DNA of 64,000 nt from the NCBI RefSeq assembly GCF_900186835.1, contig NZ_LT906448.1:2022001-2086000 (forward strand), read 5' to 3'. This DNA comes from Pasteurella dagmatis (lineage in GTDB: Bacteria > Pseudomonadota > Gammaproteobacteria > Enterobacterales > Pasteurellaceae). The position numbers were made by a program, and so were the translations under genes. The notes below the pieces were generated by a model that saw nothing but the letters and a program-made list of their open reading frames with translations, had not been told where the DNA came from and made no database searches. This document shows, piece after piece, positions 43,770 through 51,927 of this stretch; within the stretch, counting starts at the first letter, position 1; every line of letters begins with the position of its first letter.

Positions 43770-44492
43770 ATGATGATCAATACAAACATTCAAGTAAACC
43801 AAGCAAACGAGCTACAAAGCGCAGAAAGTGCGGTAAATAACGCAGTATTTCCTAAAGTCTTTCACAAAGAAACGGTAGCAATGACAGATAGCCTAAAAGT
43901 AGCGCATTACTTTGGTAAACGGCACGATAACTTACTAAACACCATTAAAAATCTAGGTTGTTCTGATGAATTTAGACTCCTTAATTTTAAGGAGTCCTAT
44001 TACCTGAATGAACAAAATAAAAAACAACCAATGTTCTATATGACCCAAGACGGCTTTACGTTGTTAGTGATGGGCTTTACTGGCAAGAAAGCAATGCAAT
44101 TTAAAGAGCAGTACATCAAAGAGTTTAACGAGATGAAAAAACGCCTTGCGACCCGAGCAAATATGAAGGCTGATCAAATACGAATGAATGAGGCGATTAA
44201 GTACCGCTTAGAACAAGTAGGCAAAGAAGACCCTCACGCATACAGCCGAGAGAATAACCTTGTTTATGTGGTAGCACTAGGGAATAGCCGTAAATCGTGG
44301 TTACAGGTAAATGGCTATCCTGATGATATGGAAATAAGACAATGCTTAACTGCAGAACAATTGCAATTAGTTGATCAGTTGCTTTCTGAAAATGCCGTAA
44401 TGATTAAGTTAGGTATGGACTACTATCAGCGAAAAGCACAATTACAGGAAACCACATTACACCACTTGAGAAAGGGGGCATTAAATGCTTGA
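43770..44492 (+). CDS. Rha-family phage regulatory protein
   Basis: 240 residues. The N-terminal Rha domain has MTDSLKVAHYFGKRHDNLLNTIKNL, YYLNEQNKKQPMFYMTQDGFTLLVMGFTGKKAMQFKEQYI. The C-terminal half is helical and unlike the classic ORF6N or ANT tails. Rha proteins are phage-encoded regulators that interfere with growth of phages lacking integration host factor. In a satellite it may act as an antirepressor. It overlaps the next gene by 8 bases. Confidence 0.88.
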   Translation: MMINTNIQVNQANELQSAESAVNNAVFPKVFHKETVAMTDSLKVAHYFGKRHDNLLNTIKNLGCSDEFRLLNFKESYYLNEQNKKQPMFYMTQDGFTLLVMGFTGKKAMQFKEQYIKEFNEMKKRLATRANMKADQIRMNEAIKYRLEQVGKEDPHAYSRENNLVYVVALGNSRKSWLQVNGYPDDMEIRQCLTAEQLQLVDQLLSENAVMIKLGMDYYQRKAQLQETTLHHLRKGALNA

Positions 44493-44763
44493 TACCAATC
44501 CACCAGCAGAAAACCAATATAACCCAACATACGCAGATATTGCAGCGCAATTAAACGATATTCAAGAGAGTTTGGAAATCGCCATTGATAAAGGTTATCC
44601 AACGATAAAAGCAGAGGGAGTGCCTGATGTGAGAATGAGCGATAAAGACTATCTGGAGTGGATGTTAGAGCGTATTAATTGCGTGATTTATGACGTGGAG
44701 AATATCCAAGAAAAATTAGCACAATTACTGCAGATAAATTGCGACACAAACTGCGAATTGTGA
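44485..44763 (+). CDS. Small acidic unknown protein
   Basis: 92 residues, acidic, with helical IAAQLNDIQESLEIAIDKGYP and VENIQEKLAQLLQ. AAAGGGGGCATTAA precedes the ATG and it overlaps rha, so it is translated with it. No family recognised. Confidence 0.65.
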   Translation: MLDTNPPAENQYNPTYADIAAQLNDIQESLEIAIDKGYPTIKAEGVPDVRMSDKDYLEWMLERINCVIYDVENIQEKLAQLLQINCDTNCEL

Positions 44764-44793
44764 AAACCGTTAAACCCTTGCTGGTGGTGGATT

Positions 44794-44964
44794 GTGAGTG
44801 ATCAGATAACGCCAAAAGTGCGAAATAAAACGCCTATTTGCGAAACGGGTAACAAATATCGCCATAGCCGATTTAACGCATTAAAGCACGGTGGATATGC
44901 CACACACTTTCACGCCCTCACAGAAGAAGAAAAGCGAGTTTATTGGGAAAAGAAATGGAAATAA
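44794..44964 (+). CDS. Small basic protein with an NALKHGGYA motif
   Basis: 56 residues, GTG start, GGTGG ribosome site 5-10 bases upstream. The frame VSDQITPKVRNKTPICETGN onward contains SRFNALKHGGYATHFHALTEEEK. The N-A-L-K-H-G motif is common at the start of small phage proteins near terminase genes. Its stop overlaps the following ATG. Function unknown. Confidence 0.6.
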   Translation: MSDQITPKVRNKTPICETGNKYRHSRFNALKHGGYATHFHALTEEEKRVYWEKKWK

Positions 44965-45230
44965 AGAACAAGATAGCCAAGCGTTTTCTCTTACCTAATG
45001 CTGTTCAACATTACTTGGTGAGAGCGACTACCTACTCTTTCCTTAGTCTTGATGACGATAACGAACCCTATCCATTAAGTGAGGTCATCCTGCTGCAGAA
45101 AGAAAAGGTGCTAGAAATTGAACGGGAATATAAACAATGCCCTACGGAGTTTTTATTAGGGCAATTACTCAAGGCTAAACAAACGCTGAATAAGTTAGAG
45201 AAAAGGCTAAGCGAGGTTGGGAAGACGTGA
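44955..45230 (+). CDS. Unknown small protein, coupled to the preceding gene
   Basis: 91 residues from MEIKNKIAKRFLLPNAVQHY. The ATG at 44955 overlaps the upstream stop, so the longer TTG frame at 44943 is unlikely. The C-terminal half is a coiled coil (LLQKEKVLEIEREYKQ, LLKAKQTLNKLEKRLSEV). No family recognised. Confidence 0.65.
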   Translation: MEIKNKIAKRFLLPNAVQHYLVRATTYSFLSLDDDNEPYPLSEVILLQKEKVLEIEREYKQCPTEFLLGQLLKAKQTLNKLEKRLSEVGKT

Positions 45231-45235
45231 ACCCT

Positions 45236-45538
45236 CCTGAATTTTTGAGGTAGTCAATCCAATTTTGGTTCAGTTGAACTGTTGCGATAACACAACACTT
45301 AGCTATGTACATAATCCAACTGTGGTCATATGACCACTACTGAACTAACACAAGTTGGCGGCAATCTCCTCAAATTTTAGGAGATGAAAACCAGCTCAAT
45401 TTTGAGCCCGTCCACCAATGATGGTTTTAGGAATTTTTGGAGTCCATAAAAAAGCAGTAAGCGCACGAGGAGATATGGCTTCACCTCAATTTGAGGGAAT
45501 TATAAATTGTTGATTTTCTTGCAAAACTCAATTTTGAG
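45236..45538. repeat. Cluster of CTCAATTTTGAG-like palindromes before terS
   Basis: Related palindromes centre on AATTTT: 45236-45250, 45259-45268, 45366-45383, 45394-45407 (GCTCAATTTTGAGC), 45430-45440, 45484-45496 (CCTCAATTTGAGG) and 45527-45538. A separate perfect palindrome GTGGTCATATGACCAC is at 45322-45337. This fills the 343-base gene-free gap. It may be a protein-binding array or a packaging recognition region next to the small terminase. Confidence 0.6.
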
Positions 45539-45573
45539 GTTTGTTTTAAAAACAATGAATTACAGGAGGGCAA

Positions 45574-46002
45574 ATTTTTAACCATAAATTAACGCTGAAA
45601 CAAGAAAATTTTTGCTTACAGTATATCGAGACAGGCAACGCCAGCGAGGCTTATAGACAGGCTTACCATGCTGAGAATATGAAACCTGACACCATAAATC
45701 GAAAAGCAAGTGAATTACTATCAGACGGTCCTATTACGGTCCGATTAGATGAGCTAAAACAATCTCACCAACAACGCCATGAAATCACTGTAGATGATTT
45801 GATTAGGAAACTCGAGGACATTTACCAAAAGGCAATTAGCGGAAACGGTAGTTTAAATACAGCAGTTAACGCAGTAATGGGGCAAGCTAAGTTATTAGGT
45901 TTAGATAAACAAACAGTTAAGTTGGAAACGATAGATTATCCAACTGTGATTGAATTAGTTGCGCCTGATTTTAATTCAGTCAGCTCCAAAGAAAATGATT
46001 AA
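45574..46002 (+). CDS. Terminase small subunit, apparent non-ATG start
   Basis: The homologous frame runs KLTLKQENFCLQYIETGNASEAYRQAYHAENM, then DTINRKASELLSDGPITVRLDEL, the HTH of terminase_2-type small subunits. It begins well before the first ATG at 45679. AGGAGG at 45564-45569 lies 4 bases before an ATT codon at 45574, and no ATG, GTG or TTG is available between the upstream stop and the conserved part. Either ATT is used or the start was lost (ATG to ATT). In satellites a dedicated TerS redirects helper packaging. Confidence 0.8.
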   Translation: MFNHKLTLKQENFCLQYIETGNASEAYRQAYHAENMKPDTINRKASELLSDGPITVRLDELKQSHQQRHEITVDDLIRKLEDIYQKAISGNGSLNTAVNAVMGQAKLLGLDKQTVKLETIDYPTVIELVAPDFNSVSSKEND

Positions 46003-46020
46003 AAAATCCAGAAAACAAAA

Positions 46021-46049
46021 AACCTCACCGAGTTTAGCTCAATGAGGTT
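46021..46049 (+). other. Hairpin after the terminase gene
   Basis: AACCTCA and TGAGGTT pair, with an inner GAG/CTC. No T-run follows, so termination is uncertain. Confidence 0.45.
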
Positions 46050-46097
46050 AGATACAAATTACAGACATATGCTAATAAAATTAGACGGATTTATTAT

Positions 46098-46529
46098 ATG
46101 GCAGACTACGCAAAAGTGAAAGGGCGGCAAGGAAAAAAGCGAAAACAATTAGAGCAAGCTGTCAACGGTAACACATGGACTGCACTACGCCATGATGTTG
46201 TAAAAAGTCCAGAATTTATTAATCTCAGCTTATCAGCTAAATGGGTGTTCATACGTTTAGTTGCAGATTATGATCGTAAAAATAATGGAGATCTTTCAGC
46301 CCCTCAAAATAAAGCGAAGGAAATCTTTAATCTTTCTTCAAGAGGGTTAAAAGTGGCATTAGATGAATTAATTAGTGCTGGCTTTCTTGAGGTAACGAGG
46401 ATAGGAGGTAAAAATCATTGTTCCCTGTATGCTTTGACATGTTACCCAATAAATAACATTCAAAAAACAGGACTCGCTTTAATAGAAAAGCATAAGCCTA
46501 CAGACAATTGGAAAACTACAAATAGCTAA
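46098..46529 (+). CDS. Winged-helix DNA-binding protein
   Basis: 143 residues. Basic N-terminus (KVKGRQGKKRKQ), then NTWTALRHDVVKSPEFINLSLSAKWVFIRLVADYDRKNNGDLSAP and a winged helix FNLSSRGLKVALDELISAGFLEVTRIGGKNHCSLYAL. It resembles replication-initiator or MarR-like wHTH folds. Five direct repeats follow 110 bases downstream, which are its likely binding sites. It appears to be a stand-alone module. Confidence 0.7.
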   Translation: MADYAKVKGRQGKKRKQLEQAVNGNTWTALRHDVVKSPEFINLSLSAKWVFIRLVADYDRKNNGDLSAPQNKAKEIFNLSSRGLKVALDELISAGFLEVTRIGGKNHCSLYALTCYPINNIQKTGLALIEKHKPTDNWKTTNS

Positions 46530-46638
46530 TTTTTCTTCTAACCAACATTCGTTTTTTTTGTGAGTGCTTTTCTTAGAAATTAGAAATGAGAATGTTTAAA
46601 TAATAAATATAGTATATGGCATAATATATAAAGGTAGT

Positions 46639-46795
46639 TACTCAGTAACTATCAGAAATGCCTAAAAACACTCTGACACCCCTACTCAGTAACTATCAGA
46701 TTGTCAAATTAGCTCAAAAAATAATCTAATTGCACTACTCAGTAACTATCATTGCACTACTCAGTAACTATCATTGCACTACTGAGTAACTATCA
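46639..46795 (+). repeat. Five direct repeats TACTCAGTAACTATCA (iteron-like)
   Basis: Copies start at 46639, 46683, 46736, 46758 and 46780 (the last with TACTGAGTAA). The last three are spaced exactly 22 bases. The core is itself near-palindromic (GTTACTCAGTAAC in copy 1). They lie in the 473-base gap between the winged-helix gene and the Panacea gene, with no other gene there. Confidence 0.8.
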
Positions 46796-47002
46796 GAAAA
46801 AATAAATTATCTATTGATTTTGTGTTATTGATAGTTTTTACCTTTATATTAAGGGTTGGCTTTATATAAATTTGTGTGCTAACTCCCAAAAATAAAGAAA
46901 ATATCGCCAATTAATTTTATACAGTATTTTCTTGTAAATATGTTTTATGACACAATATTGTTCTAATGAACGTTAATTAATAGCTATCTAAGGAGGTTAA
47001 AT

Positions 47003-47449
47003 ATGGCTTATTCAGCAATGCAAGTTGCAAATTCTTTTATTCAGAGAGCGAAAGATGGAGCTGTTACTGATTTAACTCCAATGAAGTTACAAAAGTTAAT
47101 GTTTTTTGCTCAATCGTGGAGTTTAAAAGAAACAGGGTATCCTTTGTTTGATGATTTCTTCTCACGTTGGCAGTATGGACCTGTAATTCCATCTATTTAT
47201 CACGAATTTAAGAGTTTTCGAGATCAACCTATTACCTCATATGGTATAGATGTTTTTGGCAATACAGTCATGGTTAGTGAAGATGATCCACAGTCGTGGG
47301 AGCTTATTGATGACATTATCAAAGAGTATGGTGAATATTCAGCATCCCAATTATCATGGATGACTCATCAACCTAAAACAGCTTGGAGTATGAATGATAT
47401 TTTAGGAACGGTGATTACTAATCTTGAGTTGTATAAAGGGAAAGTTTAA
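47003..47449 (+). CDS. Panacea (DUF4065/SocA-like) antitoxin-domain protein
   Basis: 148 residues. The Panacea pattern is clear: ANSFIQRAKDGAVTDLTPMKLQKLMFFAQSWSL, then PLFDDFFSRWQYGPVIPSIYHEFK and a C-terminal WMTHQPKTAWSMN. Panacea proteins are adaptable antitoxins paired with very different toxins. AAGGAGG precedes the ATG. Its stop codon overlaps the ATG of the membrane protein gene (TAATG), pointing to a toxin-antitoxin pair. Confidence 0.88.
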   Translation: MAYSAMQVANSFIQRAKDGAVTDLTPMKLQKLMFFAQSWSLKETGYPLFDDFFSRWQYGPVIPSIYHEFKSFRDQPITSYGIDVFGNTVMVSEDDPQSWELIDDIIKEYGEYSASQLSWMTHQPKTAWSMNDILGTVITNLELYKGKV

Positions 47450-47802
47450 TGGCTATTCGTTCCCAATTTAGAAACTCTGAAATAGGACATGATCCGAATA
47501 TCGATATACAATATCAAAATCAGGGGCTAAAAGCCCCTAGTTCCAATATTAATAGCTCTATAAAACAAGAAAGATTAAAAGATAGTAAGGCAAATCGTAA
47601 TTTACGTATTTGTTATGCCGTGATTGCTGTATGTTTTGCAATTGCTAGTATTATTTTTTGGATGAGATTTATTCAGTTCTACTACGATCCAAAAAAACAT
47701 TCAGATACAGTATTTATTACTATAACAAGTGCTTGTACTGTCAATATTTTGGCGGCATTTATTTCTATAATCAAAGGACTATTTCCATCTAAGCGTAAAT
47801 AG
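47449..47802 (+). CDS. Two-helix membrane protein, candidate toxin of the Panacea pair
   Basis: 117 residues. A polar N-terminus (1-50) is followed by two hydrophobic segments, about 53-73 (ICYAVIAVCFAIASIIFWM) and 87-110 (FITITSACTVNILAAFISII), with a basic C-terminus (SKRK). Translational coupling with the Panacea gene suggests it is the toxin. No specific family is recognised. Confidence 0.65.
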   Translation: MAIRSQFRNSEIGHDPNIDIQYQNQGLKAPSSNINSSIKQERLKDSKANRNLRICYAVIAVCFAIASIIFWMRFIQFYYDPKKHSDTVFITITSACTVNILAAFISIIKGLFPSKRK

Positions 47803-47842
47803 CCTACTTGTTTTAAGTTTATTCTAATCAATTTCTAAAAAC

Positions 47843-47886
47843 GTGATCTAAATCACTTTACAACCTACGGTAAAGTCCGTTATCTT
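47843..47886 (+). promoter_or_regulatory. CRP-type site and promoter of the C4/Icd region
   Basis: GTGA-N6-TCAC (47843-47856) directly abuts a -35-like TTTACA (47857-47862), with TATCTT (47881-47886) 18 bases on. The site centre would be near -43, a class II layout. Confidence 0.6.
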
Positions 47887-47892
47887 AATAGC

Positions 47893-47980
47893 GTTCTAGC
47901 AAAATCTAGAACCGAGCGTGGAAACTCGAATAATAAATCAACGGCGAACAGTAGCACGCCATTTAACCGTGCTTTTTTTG
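47893..47980 (+). ncRNA. C4-antisense-like immunity RNA
   Basis: Hairpin GTTCTAG/CTAGAAC (47893-47912), hairpin CGAG/CTCG with loop CGTGGAAA (47913-47928), and terminator stem AGCACG/CGTGCT followed by seven T (47953-47979). Its open frame (AKSRTERGNSNNKSTANSST, PFNRAFFV) is the pattern usually annotated as an ash-family protein, where the RNA is probably the true product. The loop can pair with AGTTTTCCAC at 48139-48148 downstream. In P1/P7 the C4 RNA controls icd-ant by such pairing. Confidence 0.65.
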
Positions 47981-48225
47981 TTCGTGAAGTTCGCACACCT
48001 AAAATCCGATATGCAAATTCGCACAACGGAATTTTCTCAATAAATTCAATACTATCCATTTTTGGATTGACTGGATTTATCTCAATGGTAGCGTGCGATT
48101 GGCAACGTCTAATCGTTGGCTGTGTACCGTATGTCGCAGTTTTCCACCCAGTCGCACGTTACCGCCCTAAAGCGTGGAAACTTTTAGCGGTAACTCTCAA
48201 TAATTTTACATACGGAGTTACGCAA

Positions 48226-48423
48226 ATGATTTATCAATTCATTGGCATATCACGCCAACACTACGACCAAACCAAAGCAGAACAAATCCGCATCCAAGCC
48301 GACAACGAGCAACAAGCCCGAGCATACCTTGCCCACCATTATGTGCTGATTTTGTTAGGTCGCTTACCAAACACCGCCAAAAATGACCGCACTTTAGAGG
48401 TTAAAGGGGGAGTTTATGCGTAA
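48226..48423 (+). CDS. Icd-like (host cell division inhibitor-like) protein
   Basis: 65 residues from MIYQFIGISRQHYDQTKAEQ. It has the Icd-like core IRIQADNEQQARAYLAHHYVLILLGRLPN. CGGAG eight bases upstream supports 48226. The frame is open further 5' (a TTG at 48067 and beyond), which in related elements is the ash/leader reading frame. P1 Icd inhibits cell division; activity here is not shown. An uptake signal lies inside near 48387. Confidence 0.7.
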   Translation: MIYQFIGISRQHYDQTKAEQIRIQADNEQQARAYLAHHYVLILLGRLPNTAKNDRTLEVKGGVYA

Positions 48424-48742
48424 ATACAGCGTAATCACTTATCGAGAAGATGAAACCGTAGAAGGTCAACCATTCATTATTGCCACGGGGAAAACATACC
48501 AAGAGGCAGCACAAATCGCACGTGAGGCAATGGATAACGATCCGCTTGTTTATGGTTCAACATTAAGAGTAGAGCGTCCCCCTTATGAAATAACCGTTTT
48601 TGATAAACAAGGCGAGATTGCTTTTGTGGGTGAATATCCTACCTATGCTCAAGCTTGTGAAGTATCCGACTATTTAAAAACCACTGGCTTGTATGCTGAA
48701 ATCAGAATTAGTCATCCCGATGGTTTAGGAGGTGATCAATGA
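48416..48742 (+). CDS. Unknown protein, two repeated alpha-beta units
   Basis: 108 residues, overlapping the Icd-like stop, with AAAGGGGGAGTTT as ribosome site. Two similar halves can be seen: PFIIATGKTYQEAAQIAREAM and AFVGEYPTYAQACEVSDYL. Function unknown. It is co-translated with the next gene (ATGA-type overlap). Confidence 0.65.
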   Translation: MRKYSVITYREDETVEGQPFIIATGKTYQEAAQIAREAMDNDPLVYGSTLRVERPPYEITVFDKQGEIAFVGEYPTYAQACEVSDYLKTTGLYAEIRISHPDGLGGDQ

Positions 48743-49173
48743 TGAACCCTATCACTCAAATGAAAGTAGCGAAATCCACCACCGAACCAAATAAGCTATT
48801 TAAAGCGAAATTAGAGGGCTGTTTGAACGATGGAAAGCCAACCCTCACCTTAGGCAAGGGAAATGGCTTATATGTGCTATATACGCAAATTAACCGCCAA
48901 TTTCAGCTAATAAAAGACAGTAACCAACGCTGTTTTAATGAGTTTCCAGATTGCTATCACCATAAGATTAAATTAGCCAAAGAATGTGATGATTTAGCCG
49001 AACGGTTATCAAAAGGCTTGTTGATGGTGGAAGAATTAGCAGAAGGAAAAACGTTAAGTAAAGAGCAAAAGGGGCAGATTAAAGCCTTTATGCGTGGTGC
49101 TAAATATTTAATTAGCAAACTGCAGGGTGTTAGTTTCAATGTAGATGAAATACAAGGTGGTGGAAATGAGTAA
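48739..49173 (+). CDS. Unknown helical satellite protein
   Basis: 144 residues, mainly helical, preceded by AGGAGGTGATCA. It overlaps both neighbours, so it belongs to the operon that feeds the primase/helicase gene. No domain recognised. A replication accessory role is only suggested by position. Confidence 0.65.
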   Translation: MMNPITQMKVAKSTTEPNKLFKAKLEGCLNDGKPTLTLGKGNGLYVLYTQINRQFQLIKDSNQRCFNEFPDCYHHKIKLAKECDDLAERLSKGLLMVEELAEGKTLSKEQKGQIKAFMRGAKYLISKLQGVSFNVDEIQGGGNE

Positions 49174-51349
49174 AAAAATGATTCAGGCACCACACTTTAA
49201 AGGACAACCTAATGAGCCGTTGAGTGATTTAATTGTGTTAGCAGGCAATCAAGCGTGGGAATGGTGGGGTAAAGGTAAGGGCGAGGGATGGCTCTTACTT
49301 TGCCAAGCATTACAGCATGATTCAAAGCAAAAGCCGATTATCCTTGATGTAGAGCAGTTGAATAAATTAGAGCGGTTAGCAATTGTTCCACCAGCACAGA
49401 AAGCAGTAAGGGTGCTCCAATGTGGTGAGCTTTTACAAGCAGAAGTTACCGCACTTTGTCTTAACCTTGCCAAACATTCTAAGGTTGAGCAATTGGCATT
49501 ATGTAATTGTATTGGCGAAGTAACCGAGAATCTAAGCGATTATATTAAACGAGTAAGAAAGGGTGATAGTGTGGCTGAAATCGTGAGCGAGAGCATCACA
49601 GAGGCACACAAAGAGAATAATCAAGCCAACACCTTACCTTTTATCGAAGAACGCACAGAACGAGGGAAAAGGGGCTTATATCGAATTACATTAAAGACCA
49701 ATAGCTCAACGGGTGAAATCTACGAGGACAAAATAGAGTGGCTTTGTGATGCGGTTGAGGTTGTTGGAATGGGGCAAAGTGAAGATGAGTTTTACACAAT
49801 GTTACGCTTTACGCCTAATCGCAGTGAGCAAAGTAAGGTTATCGCTTTGCCATTAAAAGACGTTGGCGAGCGTACAGGCTGGCAATTATTGCGTAAAAAT
49901 GGCTTGAATATCACGAATAATCAACGCTTACGCCCTTATTTAGCCGATTATTTACAAGACTATTATCAAAAGGGATTTTATCGTGTAGTAAATGCGACAG
50001 GGTGGCAATCAGGCGCATATATTTTGCCTAATGGTGAGGTTATTGGAGAACCTAAAACACCAGTATTTTTTGTAGGGCAGTCTGCTAATAATAAAGGCTA
50101 TGGCGTAAGCGGTAGCATTGAAAGTTGGCAGCAGGAAATCGCTAACAACGTGGCTGGTAATCCGTTTATGATGCTAGGTGTAGCCGTTGCGTTAAGTGCG
50201 CCTATTATTCATTTGATCAATGCCGAGAGCTTTGGTGTACATATCTTTGGCGGTAGTTCAACAGGGAAAACAACAATCACCAATATTGCGAGTTCTATCT
50301 ATGGTCACCCTGATGAAATCCGTTTAAGTTGGCTAACTACACCGCTAGGGATTAGCAACGAGGCGCAAGCCAGAAATGATGGCTTTATGCCGTTGGATGA
50401 GATAGGGCAAAGCACCAACCGCAAGCACGTGGGCGACATTGCTTACAGTTTATTTAATGGTGTAGGCAAGATACAAGGTGCAAAAGAGGGAGGCAACCGA
50501 GATTTAGCACGGTGGCGCACTGTAGCTTTTTCTACGGGGGAGATGGATTTAGAAACCTACTTAACTAACGTGGGGATAAAAACGAATGTGGGGCAATTAG
50601 TCCGATTGTTGAATATTCCACTACAAAGGGCTACTTAATTCCACCACCACAAAGACGGAAAGGCGCACGCTGACCATTTAAACCAATCCTCAAAATTGCA
50701 TTATGGCGTTGTAGGGCGAGAATGGATTAAGCACCTTATTAATTTACACCACAATAACGCCATAGAGCCGTTATATCGAGCTATTTTGGATAACAGATTA
50801 AATACCTTGCCGAATGATTGCCATTCACAAGTTAAGCGTGTAATGAGTCGTTTTGCGATATTAGAAACAACATTAAAACTTTCCCTAGACTTCACAAAAT
50901 GGGATGTGGTCGAATGTGAAAATGCGATCACGAAAGCCTTTAATGAGTGGGTAAATATCTTTGGTTATCATAGCCGAGAGGAATTACAGATTATTGAACA
51001 AGTGAATGGCTGGCTTTTAGCAAATGCGGAGGGGCGTTTTATTAGATACCCAATAGATCCAACGCAAAGAGAAGTAAACAATATCGCTGGTTATCGTGTA
51101 ATACCTGATAGCAAGAGCGATGAACAAGAGTATTTTTATTTGTACCCAATGGCATTTGACGAGGCAATAAAAGGACATCCTAAAAAGCAGGCTTGCCAAA
51201 TCCTAACCGAGAAAGGAATGTTAAAGCGAGGAAAGGAAAAGGGGTATGAATTTACAATCAAACTCCCACGCCAAATAAAAGGCGAGCGCACAAGATGCTA
51301 TTTACTCTATACGCTGGTAGAGAGCGAGGACGAGGAAGAAAATACATAA
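49166..51349 (+). pseudogene. DUF927-type satellite helicase/primase broken by one in-frame stop
   Basis: 727 codons from MSKKMIQAPHFKGQPNEPLS. The DUF927 core is intact: VNATGWQSGAYILPNG, Walker A VHIFGGSSTGKTTITN (about 362-370) and DGFMPLDEIGQ (about 408). After LLNIPLQRAT a TAA at 50636-50638 is followed in the same frame by FHHHKDGKAHADHLNQSSKL and VVGREWIKHL, the expected continuation of this family. The stop is thus a nonsense change (CAA to TAA is the simplest). The 3' part runs to 51349. The satellite may no longer replicate by itself unless the stop is read through. Confidence 0.85.
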
Positions 51350-51366
51350 CCTATCCAGTATAAACA

Positions 51367-51391
51367 AGAGGGCAAACGCCCTCTTTTTTTA
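51367..51391 (+). terminator. Terminator after the helicase/primase
   Basis: AGAGGGC pairs with GCCCTCT over AAAC, followed by a T-run. Confidence 0.9.
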
Positions 51392-51529
51392 TTGTCTGGC
51401 ATGTGGCATATAAATTAGTTAAATATTCACATTTGTCAAAATATGTAGCATTTAATTTACATCATAAAATGGGCACAGAATTAAAAAATTAGATAAAAAG
51501 TTTTTTTCGTGTAGATAACTGTTTTTTTA

Positions 51530-51814
51530 TAGGACCAATAGGACCAGAAAATAATATATATAAAAAAACAATGATTTATGTAAAAAATAAATAAAATTTG
51601 GTCCTATTTTTAGTGATTTTGGTCCTATTTTTGCCTGTTTTGGTCCTATTTTTGTCTATTTTGGTCCTATTTTTTAAAGCTCAAAAAACAACCATTTTTA
51701 AAACTGGTCCTATTTTGGTCCTACTGGTCCTATTTTTAAAAATGGAATAGGACCAAAAAACAGGCTTTCAACCCGCGCCAATACTGAATTGGTCCTATGG
51801 TCCTATTGGTCCTA
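51530..51814 (+). repeat. GGTCCTA repeat array, candidate replication origin
   Basis: GGTCCTA occurs forward at 51600, 51621, 51642, 51663, 51706, 51717, 51726, 51791, 51799 and 51808, and as TAGGACC at 51530, 51539 and 51748. The first four forward copies are exactly 21 bases apart. The surrounding sequence is very AT-rich. This gene-free stretch sits straight after the replication gene, where P4-like satellites have their origin repeats. Confidence 0.75.
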
Positions 51815-51927
51815 TAGTTTTTTGCTTATATATACACATTGCTTTTTTTCTTGATAAAAATCGTGGTAGTGGATTTATGAAAAATGAGGGAGATTATGCT
51901 ACATAATACTATTGAGGATATTTACAT

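Noticed and set aside
46639-46795. CRISPR array
   Set aside because: Repeat of 16 bases with gaps of 6 or more bases, too short for spacers; better seen as iterons.
48067-48225. Longer Icd/ash protein starting at the TTG at 48067 or further upstream
   Set aside because: The open frame continues through the C4-like RNA and its terminator without any ATG or GTG. A good ribosome site exists only at 48226.
50636-50638. Selenocysteine or programmed recoding of the internal stop
   Set aside because: The codon is TAA, not TGA, and no slippery sequence or frame change is present.
51530-51814. CRISPR array
   Set aside because: The repeats are only 7-12 bases, occur in both orientations and vary in spacing. 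No cas genes are present.
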